This document shows, in pieces, positions 43,338 to 52,626 of a DNA stretch of 64,000 bases; position 1 is the stretch's first letter, and each line of letters starts with the position of its first letter. Source of the DNA: an uncultured Flavobacteriales bacterium (GTDB taxonomy: Bacteria > Bacteroidota > Bacteroidia > Flavobacteriales_E > Vicingaceae); assembly GCA_905479325.1 (NCBI GenBank), contig CAJQLW010000009.1, forward strand, positions 1 through 64,000, in the 5' to 3' direction. The notes below the pieces were generated by a model. That model was not told where the DNA came from, did no database searches, and worked only from the letters and a program-made list of their open reading frames with translations. The translations under genes and the position numbers were made by a program.

Positions 43338-45230
43338 TTAAAATTCGTAATAATGGTAATCGCTGTCGGCGAAATTATACAACTTAAAGTCATCTATGAA
43401 CAAGTCTTGCTTATTTGGATTCCAAAAGTAAATCACTACTTGGTCCGTTGGTAGTAAATTCTTCGGTTTTTCAAACACAAACATGAATTGGTACCAGCTA
43501 TTTTTTGTAAAATACGGTTTCACATTTGTTCCTCTCCAGTAAACGGAAGAATCTCCTCTGTTTACATTGACAACGAGACTTACATCAACTGCCGAATCAC
43601 TGCGCAATTGAGCAGACATGGTGAGGTATTTATTTTTATCTATGCCAAAATTCTCTAGCGAATTTCTATACGTGAGGGCGTATGGTATGTTTGGGGTTTG
43701 GTGAAATGAAAGACTGTCTGAATAAAACACGCTGTCTTGCAGTTGATTTTTATTCACTTCCCAGTTTTCGTCTTTCAAAAAATCGCTCTCAAAATAGCGC
43801 TTTCTCTCTGTATTGCCCTTTGAATAAACGATAATGTCAGAATTGAAATAGCGCTCATGAAAGTAAACTTCCGGATATTTTTGTTTGGCATATTCGTGAA
43901 TCTCATTTGGCATAGAAGCATTCGCATAACTTATTAAAACATAATCTTTTTCGCTATACTTCAGGGCATCTCGAACTTCGGTTAGAGATACTTTCCCCCC
44001 TATATCTTCCAGGTTGTATTCAAAAGAACTGTCTATTCTAGAAGTGTAGTATTTTAAGTAAAATGGATTACTTGCATTTGCGATGGCAAGAACGTTTTCC
44101 CTTCCTAGTTTTTCTGAAAGCAGCACGCTGTTTTCCGCTACGCTTTTAAAATTTGCAAAAGGTTTTTTGCTGTATACACTACGTTCAGCAATCAGCGAAA
44201 AAGATCCCATGAAAATTAGAAGTGTACTCAGTGTTATAATAAGGTAAGAATTTACCTTCTTTCCAATAAAGGAAGCAATTGTAGTAAGTAAAAATGGCGA
44301 AGCAAAAATGAGCACAGAAAACTGAATAACTGGTGTTCTATGAATAGAGTAGTAGTAGGCAATTGAGAAACAAGAGAAGAAAACAAATAAGCCAATCAAA
44401 AGTGGTTTCCAATTGAATTGAAGACCTTTTTTAAAACCAACTACCAACAATACGCATGCAATGGAAATTTGATACCAAAGTGAGTCTTGGAAAAAGTAAG
44501 ATATAAATCGCTTTAGGTAGTCGGGTTCTGGTTTGGGTAGCCAACCAACGCCACCTATGCTTAAGTGATTCAATGTAATTGGTAGGTGAGGCAAATACAA
44601 TACAACAATGGCAATGGCGAATAAGAAATAGAATTTTATATTTTTTCTTGACCAATAAATTCTTGCAATAAAATAAATTAGAAATATACTTAATGCTGAA
44701 AAGTAATGAGTTAGACTTGCCGCTAAACCGAATAGAATGATGCCAATGGCATTTTTTTTAACCTCATTAGTTCGTAAAAACCGGAAGAGGTAAAAAGAGA
44801 AGGCTACTACAAAAAACAAACCCGCAACATAGGGTCTCGCTATTTGGCTATAAAGCACAAACAAGTAGTTTGGAATAAACAAGGAGAGTCCAATCAAGGC
44901 AGCATTTTTATTCAGCCAATTGGCAAGCAAGCGGTAAAAGTAAATACATGAACCAACTCCCATCAGCACAAACGGCAAGCGAACAGCAAATACAGAATTT
45001 CCGGACAGTTGAATCCAATAAAATTCAAAAATTTGAATAAGAGCTGGATGTCCGTCTACCCAAATACCTTTATCAATTAATTCAGAAAATGAACCAAAAT
45101 TGGTACGAGAAATTGCACTCAATTCATCGTTTGTCAGCGACCATTGATCAAAGCTGTAAAACCTAAGTAACGCTCCAATTAAAATAAAAATGGAAGCGAC
45201 AACATCTCTTATTTCAAACTTCTGAAACAC
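43338..45230 (-). CDS. GT39-like membrane glycosyltransferase
   Basis: 630 residues from a GTG that uses the last base of the rlmB stop codon (TAG/GTG). About ten to twelve membrane helices fill residues 10-370. The first periplasmic loop has WSLTNDELSAISRTNFG with the Asp-Glu pair, followed by DGHPALIQIFEFYW, as in ArnT/PMT-type GT39 enzymes that use lipid-linked sugars. The C-terminal 240 residues are soluble with a beta-rich end (YHYYEF). A sugar transferase to a lipid or protein is likely; the acceptor is unknown. Confidence 0.8.
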   Translation of the reverse strand: MFQKFEIRDVVASIFILIGALLRFYSFDQWSLTNDELSAISRTNFGSFSELIDKGIWVDGHPALIQIFEFYWIQLSGNSVFAVRLPFVLMGVGSCIYFYRLLANWLNKNAALIGLSLFIPNYLFVLYSQIARPYVAGLFFVVAFSFYLFRFLRTNEVKKNAIGIILFGLAASLTHYFSALSIFLIYFIARIYWSRKNIKFYFLFAIAIVVLYLPHLPITLNHLSIGGVGWLPKPEPDYLKRFISYFFQDSLWYQISIACVLLVVGFKKGLQFNWKPLLIGLFVFFSCFSIAYYYSIHRTPVIQFSVLIFASPFLLTTIASFIGKKVNSYLIITLSTLLIFMGSFSLIAERSVYSKKPFANFKSVAENSVLLSEKLGRENVLAIANASNPFYLKYYTSRIDSSFEYNLEDIGGKVSLTEVRDALKYSEKDYVLISYANASMPNEIHEYAKQKYPEVYFHERYFNSDIIVYSKGNTERKRYFESDFLKDENWEVNKNQLQDSVFYSDSLSFHQTPNIPYALTYRNSLENFGIDKNKYLTMSAQLRSDSAVDVSLVVNVNRGDSSVYWRGTNVKPYFTKNSWYQFMFVFEKPKNLLPTDQVVIYFWNPNKQDLFIDDFKLYNFADSDYHYYEF

Positions 45231-45967
45231 TACGACCTTCTTTGCCTTACTGCTTCATATAAAATTATTCCGGCTGATACAGAAACATTGAGCGATTCTA
45301 TTTCGCCAAGCATTGGAATGGCAACCGTTTTATCTGCACCTTTTAAAATGTGCGAAGTAATGCCATTGTCCTCCGAGCCCATTACAATAGCAGTTGGAAC
45401 AGTATAATCTACATCGTATAGTAAATCTTCTGTTTTTTCGCTACAGGCAACAACTTGCAAACCTGAGTTTTGTAAGTCTTCCATTACCGCCGTTAAGTCT
45501 CTTTCCCGGCATAAATTTACTTTAAGTAAAGCACCTGCAGATCGTTTTATTGCTTCAGAATTTACTTGTGCAGATCCTTTTACAGGAATAATTATACCGT
45601 CAACTCCAGTGCATTCTGCTGTTCGGCAAATGGCACCAAAATTACCTACGTCGCTAATATGGTCTAAAATTAACAGCAAGGGCACTTTACCTGCCTCATA
45701 CGCTTTTGCTAAAACCTCTTGATAAGGTTGGAATTCAACAGGCGAGAGATAAGCAACAACACCTTGATGTGGTTTTTTGCACATGTGGTTTAAACGACCG
45801 AGCGGTAGATTTTGAAAACTCACTTTGTAATCTTTCAATAGCTTTCTCAACTCTGTTACATTAGGGCCTCTTAAGTCCGATTGAACTAGTACCTTATCAA
45901 TGTCTTTGTTTTCTTTAATTGCTTCCATTACTGGATGCATTCCGAAGATGTAATTTTCTTTACTCAT
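45230..45967 (-). CDS. rlmB: 23S rRNA 2'-O-methyltransferase RlmB (TrmH/SpoU family)
   Basis: 245 residues. The substrate-binding N domain (YIFGMHPVMEAIKE) is followed by a SPOUT knot: LILDHISDVGNFGAICRTAEC (motif 1), IVMGSEDNGITSHIL (motif 2) and IPMLGEIESLNVSVSAGIILYE (motif 3). The family methylates G2251 in the peptidyl-transferase centre of 23S rRNA. It directly abuts the GWxTD gene with no spacer and overlaps the next gene by one base. Confidence 0.93.
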   Translation of the reverse strand: MSKENYIFGMHPVMEAIKENKDIDKVLVQSDLRGPNVTELRKLLKDYKVSFQNLPLGRLNHMCKKPHQGVVAYLSPVEFQPYQEVLAKAYEAGKVPLLLILDHISDVGNFGAICRTAECTGVDGIIIPVKGSAQVNSEAIKRSAGALLKVNLCRERDLTAVMEDLQNSGLQVVACSEKTEDLLYDVDYTVPTAIVMGSEDNGITSHILKGADKTVAIPMLGEIESLNVSVSAGIILYEAVRQRRS

Positions 45968-47224
45968 TTAATCTATTTTACCTTGTCTCCACAAGTCTAC
46001 CTGTCGGTACCAGTTGTTTTTATAATCTGAATTTCTAACCATTTCAAAGTGGTTTGAAATATTTACACTCTCTGGCTGGTAGAATCTAAACTGCACCGAA
46101 AGTACGTTGTTTTCTTCACCATACAACCAAACTTCTTTATCAGCATTTTTTCGAATAGTGCTTGGTGCACCGTAAATTACGTAAATAATACCACGGTCGG
46201 TTTTCCAACCTTCTTTATAACTGGTAAAAAACTGATTCGCTACTTCAATTCGTTCATAATATTCTTTTAAAAGTTCCTTAGAGTTGTTTTCGTTTTTTCC
46301 AAGTTTTAGCCAAAAGGAATCTAGTCCTTTTTTAGGATTAACAGCTGCTTTTAAGTTCTTATATTCAGTACTTGTGCTAATGTAACGGGTAGGATTTATC
46401 AATTCAGTAACTTGATTCAATTTTGGGAATTGCTCTCCAAAGTAGAAAATGTAATTTGTTTTATTTGAATCATTTACAGGATAAAACCTGTTGAATCTAT
46501 GGTTGGCAGTAAACAAGTAATTGTTGTCTTTGAAAAAGAAAGGATACTGATTATCTCGTCGAAATTTCAATTCGTAACTCAGCGCTTGCGCGAAAGGTGG
46601 AGGCGTCATGTTGAACTCTTTGTCACTTACCTCCATGACAAACTGCTTATCGTTTACCAAATTGCTTTTGCGAATCGTTAGTGTATCAGAAATACTTCTT
46701 TGGTCGAAAAGTACTTGTTCGCCTTTTAAATAAATGAAATATTGTTCGTTAAGGTTTCCTGTTTTGTCAATTTTTAAAATATTGATGACGTTAAAATCTT
46801 TGTTGTCATCTCTAAATCTAACAGAAAGCCAACCTAGTTTTCCTTCCTGTAACTTGAAGGTAAAAGAGTTTTGCAATAACTTTTTTCTTCCATTTTCGCC
46901 ATAGTTCGCCAATCGTTGGCTTCCGCTGTCTATCAAAATGGTTAAGTCCCGGTCTGCATATAAACTGTATTTCATTTTTATGCTAGCAGCTTTGGCAGAA
47001 TCTCCCGCAATACGTTCGTACAAAATATCGCCGGAATTTAATTGATAATAAAGTATACTAGAATCTTCGGAGTGATGAAAAATTTTATATTTGGGGTTGA
47101 TAATGGCTTGATTGTCATCATAGAGATAGCTGTAATCGTACCGCACAACCTCATTGGTTGTGTAGCAAGCTGATTGCAAAAGCACCAAAAGCAACACTAA
47201 AATGTAGACAAGTCTAGTTTTCAT
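45968..47224 (-). CDS. GWxTD-domain lipoprotein
   Basis: 418 residues from the ATG at 47224. An upstream in-frame Met at 47263 would put 13 extra residues before the lipobox, so I prefer the later start, which gives MKTRLVYILVLLLVLLQSAC with the Cys at residue 20. The C-terminal domain has GWKTDRGIIYVIYGAPSTI, the GWxTD motif that names the family, and KEVWLYGE. The domain is common in Bacteroidota and unassigned in function. It overlaps rmuC by 11 bp. Confidence 0.85.
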   Translation of the reverse strand: MKTRLVYILVLLLVLLQSACYTTNEVVRYDYSYLYDDNQAIINPKYKIFHHSEDSSILYYQLNSGDILYERIAGDSAKAASIKMKYSLYADRDLTILIDSGSQRLANYGENGRKKLLQNSFTFKLQEGKLGWLSVRFRDDNKDFNVINILKIDKTGNLNEQYFIYLKGEQVLFDQRSISDTLTIRKSNLVNDKQFVMEVSDKEFNMTPPPFAQALSYELKFRRDNQYPFFFKDNNYLFTANHRFNRFYPVNDSNKTNYIFYFGEQFPKLNQVTELINPTRYISTSTEYKNLKAAVNPKKGLDSFWLKLGKNENNSKELLKEYYERIEVANQFFTSYKEGWKTDRGIIYVIYGAPSTIRKNADKEVWLYGEENNVLSVQFRFYQPESVNISNHFEMVRNSDYKNNWYRQVDLWRQGKID

Positions 47225-48554
47225 CAAGTAAATTGTCTGGTATAGATTTATTTGTTTTTGCACCTAATTCTTTTAATTGCTCTGCTCTTCTAACTAAATT
47301 CCCTCTGCCCGAACTTAATTTATTGAAGGCGTCATTGTAGTGGTTTTGAGCGCTATTTAGTGATCTTTCAATGTTTTCCATGTCCTTCACAAAACCGACA
47401 AATTTATCGTACAAATTACCGGCTTTTTCTGCAATATCTTGCGCATTTTTAGTTTGTCTTTCATTTTTCCACACAGAGGAAATGGTGCGCAGTGATGCAA
47501 GAAGAGTAGTGGGGCTCACCATTACAACTTTGCGCTCCCAGGCGTAATTGAAAAGTTCTGAGTCGTGCTGAAGTGCTACACTAAAAGCCGCTTCAATGGG
47601 CATGAACAACAAAACAAAGTCTGGCGATTGTAAACTACTAGCGGTTTGGTAATTCTTTTCATTCAATGATTTAATGTGAGATCTAATGCTTTGAAGGTGT
47701 AACTTCATACTTGCATCTTTCACGTCTTCTTTTGTTGAAGAGATGAAGTTCTCATAGGCTACCAAAGAAACTTTTGAATCGATAATCAGGTGTTTGTTTT
47801 CAGGTAAGTTCACGATAACATCAGGCTGAATTCTTCTGTTGTTTGTATTGGTATCACTTACTTGCGTCAAATATTCTTCACCTTTTTGTAAGCCAGAACT
47901 TTCAAGAATCCGCTCCAAAATCATTTCACCCCAATTGCCTTGCGTTTTATTTTCACCTTTTAGGGCTGTTGTTAAATTTTGTGCTTGCAGGTTCAGCGTA
48001 TTGTTTAGTTCTAATAATTTCGACAACTCTGACTTTAAATCGGATCTTTCTTTGGTTTCATCAATGTATTTTTTCTCGATGTTTTCTTCAAAGTGTTTGA
48101 TTTTATCCTTAAGGGGTTGCAATAGTTGCGTTAACTCTTTTTGATGAGAGTTTGAGAGTTCACTAGCATTGTCCCGAATTATTTTATCTGCAATCAATTG
48201 AAATTCTTTTTGAAACCTCTCTTGAATTTTCTCAAGTTCAGCGCCTTGTTGGGTAAGTTTTTCGGTTAGGTTCCCAAGATTTGTTTCTGCTTGACTTAAC
48301 TCTTTATTTAATTCTAGCTTTTCCTGTTCCCAATGTTTCGAAGAATTTTCTAAAGCTTCTACCTTTGACTGCAACATTCGTTCGGTTTGCGACAAGAGGG
48401 CCAGTTGTTTTTCAAGTTCTACTAGTTTTTCAATATAACTTGATTTTATTTCATTGCCTTTAATCTTATTTTTTTGAACCATAATGAAGTAGGTTACAAA
48501 AATGCTAGCTATTACGGTAATGCTAAGAAGAAGTATGATTGTGCTATCGACCAA
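47214..48554 (-). CDS. rmuC: RmuC-family DNA recombination protein
   Basis: 446 residues. One N-terminal membrane helix (IILLLSITVIASIFVTYFI) is followed by a long coiled coil (about 30-190: KLVELEKQLALLSQTERML and on) and the nuclease-like RmuC domain (TQGNWGEMILERILESSGL, later QPDVIVNLPENKHLIIDSKVS, then LLFMPIEAAFSVAL). IDSKVS has the conserved Asp-x-Lys of PD-(D/E)xK folds. RmuC limits inversions at short inverted repeats. Fourth-to-last in the operon, 11 bp after the Omp85-like gene. Confidence 0.93.
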   Translation of the reverse strand: MVDSTIILLLSITVIASIFVTYFIMVQKNKIKGNEIKSSYIEKLVELEKQLALLSQTERMLQSKVEALENSSKHWEQEKLELNKELSQAETNLGNLTEKLTQQGAELEKIQERFQKEFQLIADKIIRDNASELSNSHQKELTQLLQPLKDKIKHFEENIEKKYIDETKERSDLKSELSKLLELNNTLNLQAQNLTTALKGENKTQGNWGEMILERILESSGLQKGEEYLTQVSDTNTNNRRIQPDVIVNLPENKHLIIDSKVSLVAYENFISSTKEDVKDASMKLHLQSIRSHIKSLNEKNYQTASSLQSPDFVLLFMPIEAAFSVALQHDSELFNYAWERKVVMVSPTTLLASLRTISSVWKNERQTKNAQDIAEKAGNLYDKFVGFVKDMENIERSLNSAQNHYNDAFNKLSSGRGNLVRRAEQLKELGAKTNKSIPDNLLDEN

Positions 48555-48565
48555 ATTTTAAGTGT

Positions 48566-50296
48566 TTAAAAGAAATTGATGAATCCAAAATGAATTTTTG
48601 CTGCTCTAACATCTATGGGGTTTCCAAATTGACTTCCAACAGCATAGTTAAAAGTAAATATTCCTGCCTTAGTTTCAAAACTAATGCCCGCTCCAATGCC
48701 TAATGGTGTGTCGTAAATATATTCACTGCCGGTTGTATTGTTTTCATACAATCCATAATCTGAAAAAACCGAGAAGAAGGAATTCTGATCAAGTAAAAAA
48801 CGATACTCTAAACTAAAGATGGAATAGCTCGAAGCGCTTATCGATTCTTCATCAAAACCCCTTAAGGTTCGTAAGCCACCAATTCTCATCAATTCGTTAG
48901 CATACAATCGTTCTGAGTATAAAGAGGCGCTTCTATTGGCAAGTTTAATGGTGCTTCTTTGAGCTAATGGAATGTAATATTCTAGCAAAAGCCCACCCTT
49001 ATATTGATTCGTTCTAAGAGGAATAGAGTCGTACAGTTCAGGCTGATTTTGTTCTAAAATGCTAATTTTTTTAAGTTCTTTCCTTCCGGCAGAGAAATTT
49101 ACATTGATTAAAAGTCCTCTGGTAGGGTTGTACTTGTAATTGGTTCTGTTTCCCAAATAAGCTATCCCAAACGAGTTCACCCGTACATCGCCTAATTCAG
49201 GAATTTGGATAGCCTCAGCAAAGTCGTCTCTCGACAACAAATTGGATGTTTTATTCTCTACAAAAAGACTAATGTAATCTCCTCGTTCCAATAAGTAGTT
49301 AATTCCAACTCGAGTTTCAAGGTCTAAAAAGGTGGTATCTCGCTTGAAAAGTTTAAAATCTACATCAATACCAAATGGGGTTTTAAATAAATAGGGATAA
49401 ATCAAATCAACTTTTAAATCTTGGCTATTGCCCTTCAATTTTCTCCAGTTTAATCCAAAAGTTTCTCCTTTTTTAATGCCGTTGGTTAAGTTTAAATCAA
49501 CGTCCCCAGTCAGTTCTATTCTACCTGTATTTTCGTTAGTTAAAAGTCCTATAACACCATCAAATCGACTTGCTTTTTTGCGGTCTAAACGCAAAATAAT
49601 CTTCACTTCGTTTTCAAAAAACTGCACTTCTGGTTTTGCCGTCATGGTTACAAAGGGTATTTCCCGTATTCTATTTTCAATCGCTGCAATTTTATTTTCT
49701 TGGTAAACATCTCCTTCAAAAAGCCCTAGGTAGTTTAAAAGGTAATTTTTGCTAATGGCTGAGTTTCCTAGAATTTTAATACTGTCTACTTTATACAGTG
49801 TGTTCTTTTCTAAGTGCAGTGCAGCCGAAATTTCATTTTCAGCAGTAAACGCTACGTTTGTAAGTTGAATGGATACAAAAGGATATCCCCGATTTTCGTA
49901 GAATTTGATTGTTTTCTCAAATAGTTTATTGAGCTGCTTGGAACTAAATGGGTTTTGTTCAAATGCTGCGGGAGCAAAGTCAACCGCTTCCATGCTTTGC
50001 TCAGTGAAATTACCTGGATCTAATTTTGCCCACTTAATTTCTTTTCCTGTAGAAATGGCAATGTTATGTTTATTGGGCGCGAAGGAAAAGGAGTCAATTG
50101 AAGCGGTAAGGTAACCCATTTTAAATAGTTCATTTAAAACGGACTTGCCAATCATTTTTGTCTCATTGCTGTCTTTTACAATACTCTTGTAATTAATTTT
50201 AAGTCCTTCAATACCATTTACCTTCAAACTATTATTTTGAGAAGAAGCAGACAGCCCTAAAAAAATCAAGAAAAGAAAGCTCAAGGCAAATTTCAT
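48566..50296 (-). CDS. Omp85/BamA-like outer-membrane protein
   Basis: 576 residues from the ATG at 50296, which begins a clean signal peptide (MKFALSFLFLIFLGLSA); a Met at 50332 would overlap the ung end. POTRA-like modules cover about 20-240 (SIKILGNSAISKNYLLNYLG has the classical start of a POTRA repeat). A C-terminal 16-strand barrel follows, with GGLRTLRGFDEESISASSY, where the RGF-like motif of loop 6 is visible. The last residue is Phe. It probably inserts or secretes outer-membrane material. It is smaller than BamA (about 800), closer to TamA/ShlB size. Confidence 0.88.
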   Translation of the reverse strand: MKFALSFLFLIFLGLSASSQNNSLKVNGIEGLKINYKSIVKDSNETKMIGKSVLNELFKMGYLTASIDSFSFAPNKHNIAISTGKEIKWAKLDPGNFTEQSMEAVDFAPAAFEQNPFSSKQLNKLFEKTIKFYENRGYPFVSIQLTNVAFTAENEISAALHLEKNTLYKVDSIKILGNSAISKNYLLNYLGLFEGDVYQENKIAAIENRIREIPFVTMTAKPEVQFFENEVKIILRLDRKKASRFDGVIGLLTNENTGRIELTGDVDLNLTNGIKKGETFGLNWRKLKGNSQDLKVDLIYPYLFKTPFGIDVDFKLFKRDTTFLDLETRVGINYLLERGDYISLFVENKTSNLLSRDDFAEAIQIPELGDVRVNSFGIAYLGNRTNYKYNPTRGLLINVNFSAGRKELKKISILEQNQPELYDSIPLRTNQYKGGLLLEYYIPLAQRSTIKLANRSASLYSERLYANELMRIGGLRTLRGFDEESISASSYSIFSLEYRFLLDQNSFFSVFSDYGLYENNTTGSEYIYDTPLGIGAGISFETKAGIFTFNYAVGSQFGNPIDVRAAKIHFGFINFF

Positions 50297-50316
50297 AACA
50301 GTAGAACGTACAAAAG

Positions 50317-51000
50317 TTAAATTATTTCCCAATTGATTGCTTCTTTACCTAAACGATTCAAAATAGCGTTGGTTTTGCTAAAGTGGTTGCAACCAAAAAA
50401 TCCACGATAGGCGGAAAGAGGAGAAGGGTGTTGACTTATTAAAACAAAATTCCCTTTATTAAGGAGCACTTTTTTTGCTTCTGCTTTTTTACCCCAAAGC
50501 AAAAAAATAAGATCTTTATTGAGGTCACTTAATTCTCCAATGAGGTGATCCGTAAACTTTTCCCAACCTTTATTTTGATGAGATAGGGGAGTGTGTGCTC
50601 GAACCGTAAGACAAGTATTGAGCAGCAAAACCCCTTGTTTGGCCCAGCAGCTTAGGTCCCCGTGCATGGGCTCGGGAATGTCTACATCATTTTTCAATTC
50701 CTTAATTATGTTTTTTAGAGATGGCGGCAGTTTTAGTCCTTGGTTTACCGAAAAGGCCAATCCGTTTGCTTGGAATTCATTATGGTACGGATCCTGACCT
50801 AGAATAACCACCTTAATTTCCTCAGGTTTTTTATAGTGAAGCGCTGAAAATAAATCTTGTTGAGGAGGGAAAACAGTTTCATTCTTGTATTCAGCTTCCA
50901 AAAAAGTCATCAGTTCCACAAAGTACTCCTTGTTCACCTCACTTGATACTATTTCACTCCAAGAATCGTTCACTACTAAGTTCAAAGGCTTTATTTTCAT
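50317..51000 (-). CDS. ung: Uracil-DNA glycosylase
   Basis: 227 residues. Family 1 motifs: the water-activating loop VVILGQDPYHNEFQANGLAFSV with catalytic Asp, LLLNTCLTVRAHTPLSHQNKGWEKF, and the DNA-intercalation loop QHPSPLSAYRGFFGC with the catalytic His. It removes uracil from DNA. First gene of a seven-gene minus-strand operon, 20 bp before the Omp85-like gene. It is divergent from the small lipoprotein gene at 51110. Confidence 0.96.
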   Translation of the reverse strand: MKIKPLNLVVNDSWSEIVSSEVNKEYFVELMTFLEAEYKNETVFPPQQDLFSALHYKKPEEIKVVILGQDPYHNEFQANGLAFSVNQGLKLPPSLKNIIKELKNDVDIPEPMHGDLSCWAKQGVLLLNTCLTVRAHTPLSHQNKGWEKFTDHLIGELSDLNKDLIFLLWGKKAEAKKVLLNKGNFVLISQHPSPLSAYRGFFGCNHFSKTNAILNRLGKEAINWEII

Positions 51001-51078
51001 AATGGTTTATTACTTGGTTGTGAATAAAGTATTGTTAACAAATTTCCGCAAAAGAACCAAAAGCTGCCTTGCTTTAGT

Positions 51079-51086
51079 TATTTTTG
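51079..51086 (+). promoter_or_regulatory. -7 promoter element of the small lipoprotein gene
   Basis: TATTTTTG (TAnnTTTG), 23 bases before the ATG at 51110. Confidence 0.4.
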
Positions 51087-51109
51087 TGGTAAATAATTAA
51101 CCGTAAAGT

Positions 51110-51235
51110 ATGAAAAAGGTAGCAGTAGCTTTGGTAGTTGTATTTGCAGCTTCATTATTATTCTCTTGTAAATCATCTCATAGATGCGCAGCATACAGCA
51201 AAGCAGATGTTAAAACTGTTCAGAACCCGTCCTAA
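51110..51235 (+). CDS. 41-residue lipoprotein
   Basis: MKKVAVALVVVFAASLLFSC is a full lipoprotein signal with Cys20; the mature part is only 22 residues (KSSHRCAAYSKADVKTVQNP). A second Cys follows in HRCAAY. A -7 promoter box upstream at the right distance and an ATG support expression. Similar tiny lipoproteins with CKSxxxCxAY occur in Flavobacteriia (recalled, not searched). It overlaps the bacilliredoxin-like gene by 29 bp in another frame. Confidence 0.65.
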   Translation: MKKVAVALVVVFAASLLFSCKSSHRCAAYSKADVKTVQNPS

Positions 51236-51563
51236 ATTGAATTGGCTTCACATTGAATCTGAAACAGACTTGCAAAATGCATTGTCTGCGGACGGTAAGG
51301 TCGCTCTATTTAAGCATTCAACTAGATGTCCTGTAAGTTCAATGGCAAAAAACAGGCTTGAAAACGGATGGGAAAAAGAAGTGAGCCACATTCCTATTTA
51401 CTTTCTTGATTTAATTCAATACCGAGAGTTAAGCAACAAAATTGCAGAGGTTCTTGGTGTTGAGCACGCATCTCCTCAATTAATTGTTATAGAAAATGGA
51501 ACTGTCCTCTACGATGCTTCTCATCACATGATTCAACCCAGTGAGATTTCTAAACACATTTAA
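51207..51563 (+). CDS. Monothiol bacilliredoxin (BrxC/YtxJ family)
   Basis: 118 residues from the ATG at 51207; the frame is open upstream but the earlier part has no fold. Thioredoxin-like: WLHIESETDLQNAL, then FKHSTRCPVSSMAKNRL with one active Cys followed by Pro, ASPQLIVIENGTVLYDASHH with the cis-Pro region. YtxJ/BrxC proteins remove bacillithiol from protein thiols. The family implies bacillithiol metabolism in this organism, but no bsh gene is in the window. It lies within the 3' end of the small lipoprotein gene, so both are probably co-expressed. Confidence 0.86.
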   Translation: MLKLFRTRPKLNWLHIESETDLQNALSADGKVALFKHSTRCPVSSMAKNRLENGWEKEVSHIPIYFLDLIQYRELSNKIAEVLGVEHASPQLIVIENGTVLYDASHHMIQPSEISKHI

Positions 51564-51703
51564 CAAAAGCGCTAACTTCCATTGCTTCTCATAACAAGTT
51601 CATTAAAAATCTCGTATTCTTTTTGTGTTGGTTTAAAATCTAAGCTTAACACTTATTGGTATACTTATATTGGTTAGCACCGTCTCGTTATATATTGTAT
51701 TGC

Positions 51704-51711
51704 TAAATTTG
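51704..51711 (+). promoter_or_regulatory. -7 promoter element before the 51728 gene
   Basis: TAAATTTG (TAnnTTTG), 16 bases before the TTG start at 51728. Confidence 0.35.
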
Positions 51712-51727
51712 TGAAAAAGGTTTTTCG

Positions 51728-52483
51728 TTGAAGAAGTTATTTCACACATTCGTAGTTTATCTGTTCCTACTTTCGTATTGTATAGAAGTAAGTGGACAAG
51801 AAACTATTTTTGAAGAGAATACAACCATCTTTAAAACCGAACAATCTTTTGGTGTAGGGATGCACACCAATGGATTTCAGGCAACGTATAGATACGGGAA
51901 ATACTTATCTGGTTTTACCAAACGTATTTTTGAGATAGAGGTTGCCAATATCAAACACCCAAGAGAAATTAAAAGTATCTATCCATTTGAAGAAGATGTA
52001 CGAGGGTATATTTTTGGAAAAATGAATGCGTTTTTTGCAATTCGCCCATCAATTGGCTTTCAAAAAATAATTTTTCCCAAGCAATCCATCAAGGGAGTTT
52101 CAATAACATCGTTATTTCAGTTTGGACCTTCATTAGGATTAGCAAAGCCGGTTTACCTAAACATTATCCAAGAAGAGTCGATTATAACTAGAATCGTTTC
52201 TAAAGAACGCTACGACCCGGTAAAACACAATACCAACAATATTTATAGTCGATCTTCTTTTTTTAATGGATTAGGAGAAACTAACTTTTATCCGGGGATA
52301 TTCGCAAAGGTAGGCTTGCATTTTGATTACGGTGACGAGCGTGAATTAATTAAATCGGCAGAGGTAGGGTTTAAAATTGATGCTTACTTGGAAAAAATAC
52401 CAATACTTGCTTTTGCCGAGAATAGGCAATTTTACCCCAATTTATATCTTGCAATATTTTTTGGCTCGCGAAGTGTTGAATAA
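51728..52483 (+). CDS. Conserved outer-membrane-type protein, unknown function
   Basis: 251 residues from a TTG start. A signal peptide (MKKLFHTFVVYLFLLSYCIE, cleavage near SGQE) precedes a beta-rich chain with alternating polar and hydrophobic residues (GVGMHTNGFQATYRYGKYLS, later LHFDYGDERELIKSAEVGFK) ending in NLYLAIFFGSRSVE. This pattern suits a small outer-membrane beta-barrel. No specific function is visible. It precedes the large secreted propeller protein but is 143 bp away. Confidence 0.72.
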   Translation: MKKLFHTFVVYLFLLSYCIEVSGQETIFEENTTIFKTEQSFGVGMHTNGFQATYRYGKYLSGFTKRIFEIEVANIKHPREIKSIYPFEEDVRGYIFGKMNAFFAIRPSIGFQKIIFPKQSIKGVSITSLFQFGPSLGLAKPVYLNIIQEESIITRIVSKERYDPVKHNTNNIYSRSSFFNGLGETNFYPGIFAKVGLHFDYGDERELIKSAEVGFKIDAYLEKIPILAFAENRQFYPNLYLAIFFGSRSVE

Positions 52484-52626
52484 TTTTTTGAACACGAGGC
52501 AACAAAATAGAAGCTTAGGTTGTCTATTAGACAAGAACTGATAATATTTAAAGGTCTGGTTTTACGATATGATTTTATTCGTAAATTGTGAAACTTAACT
52601 GTAGTTTAATTTTAATATATAACACT

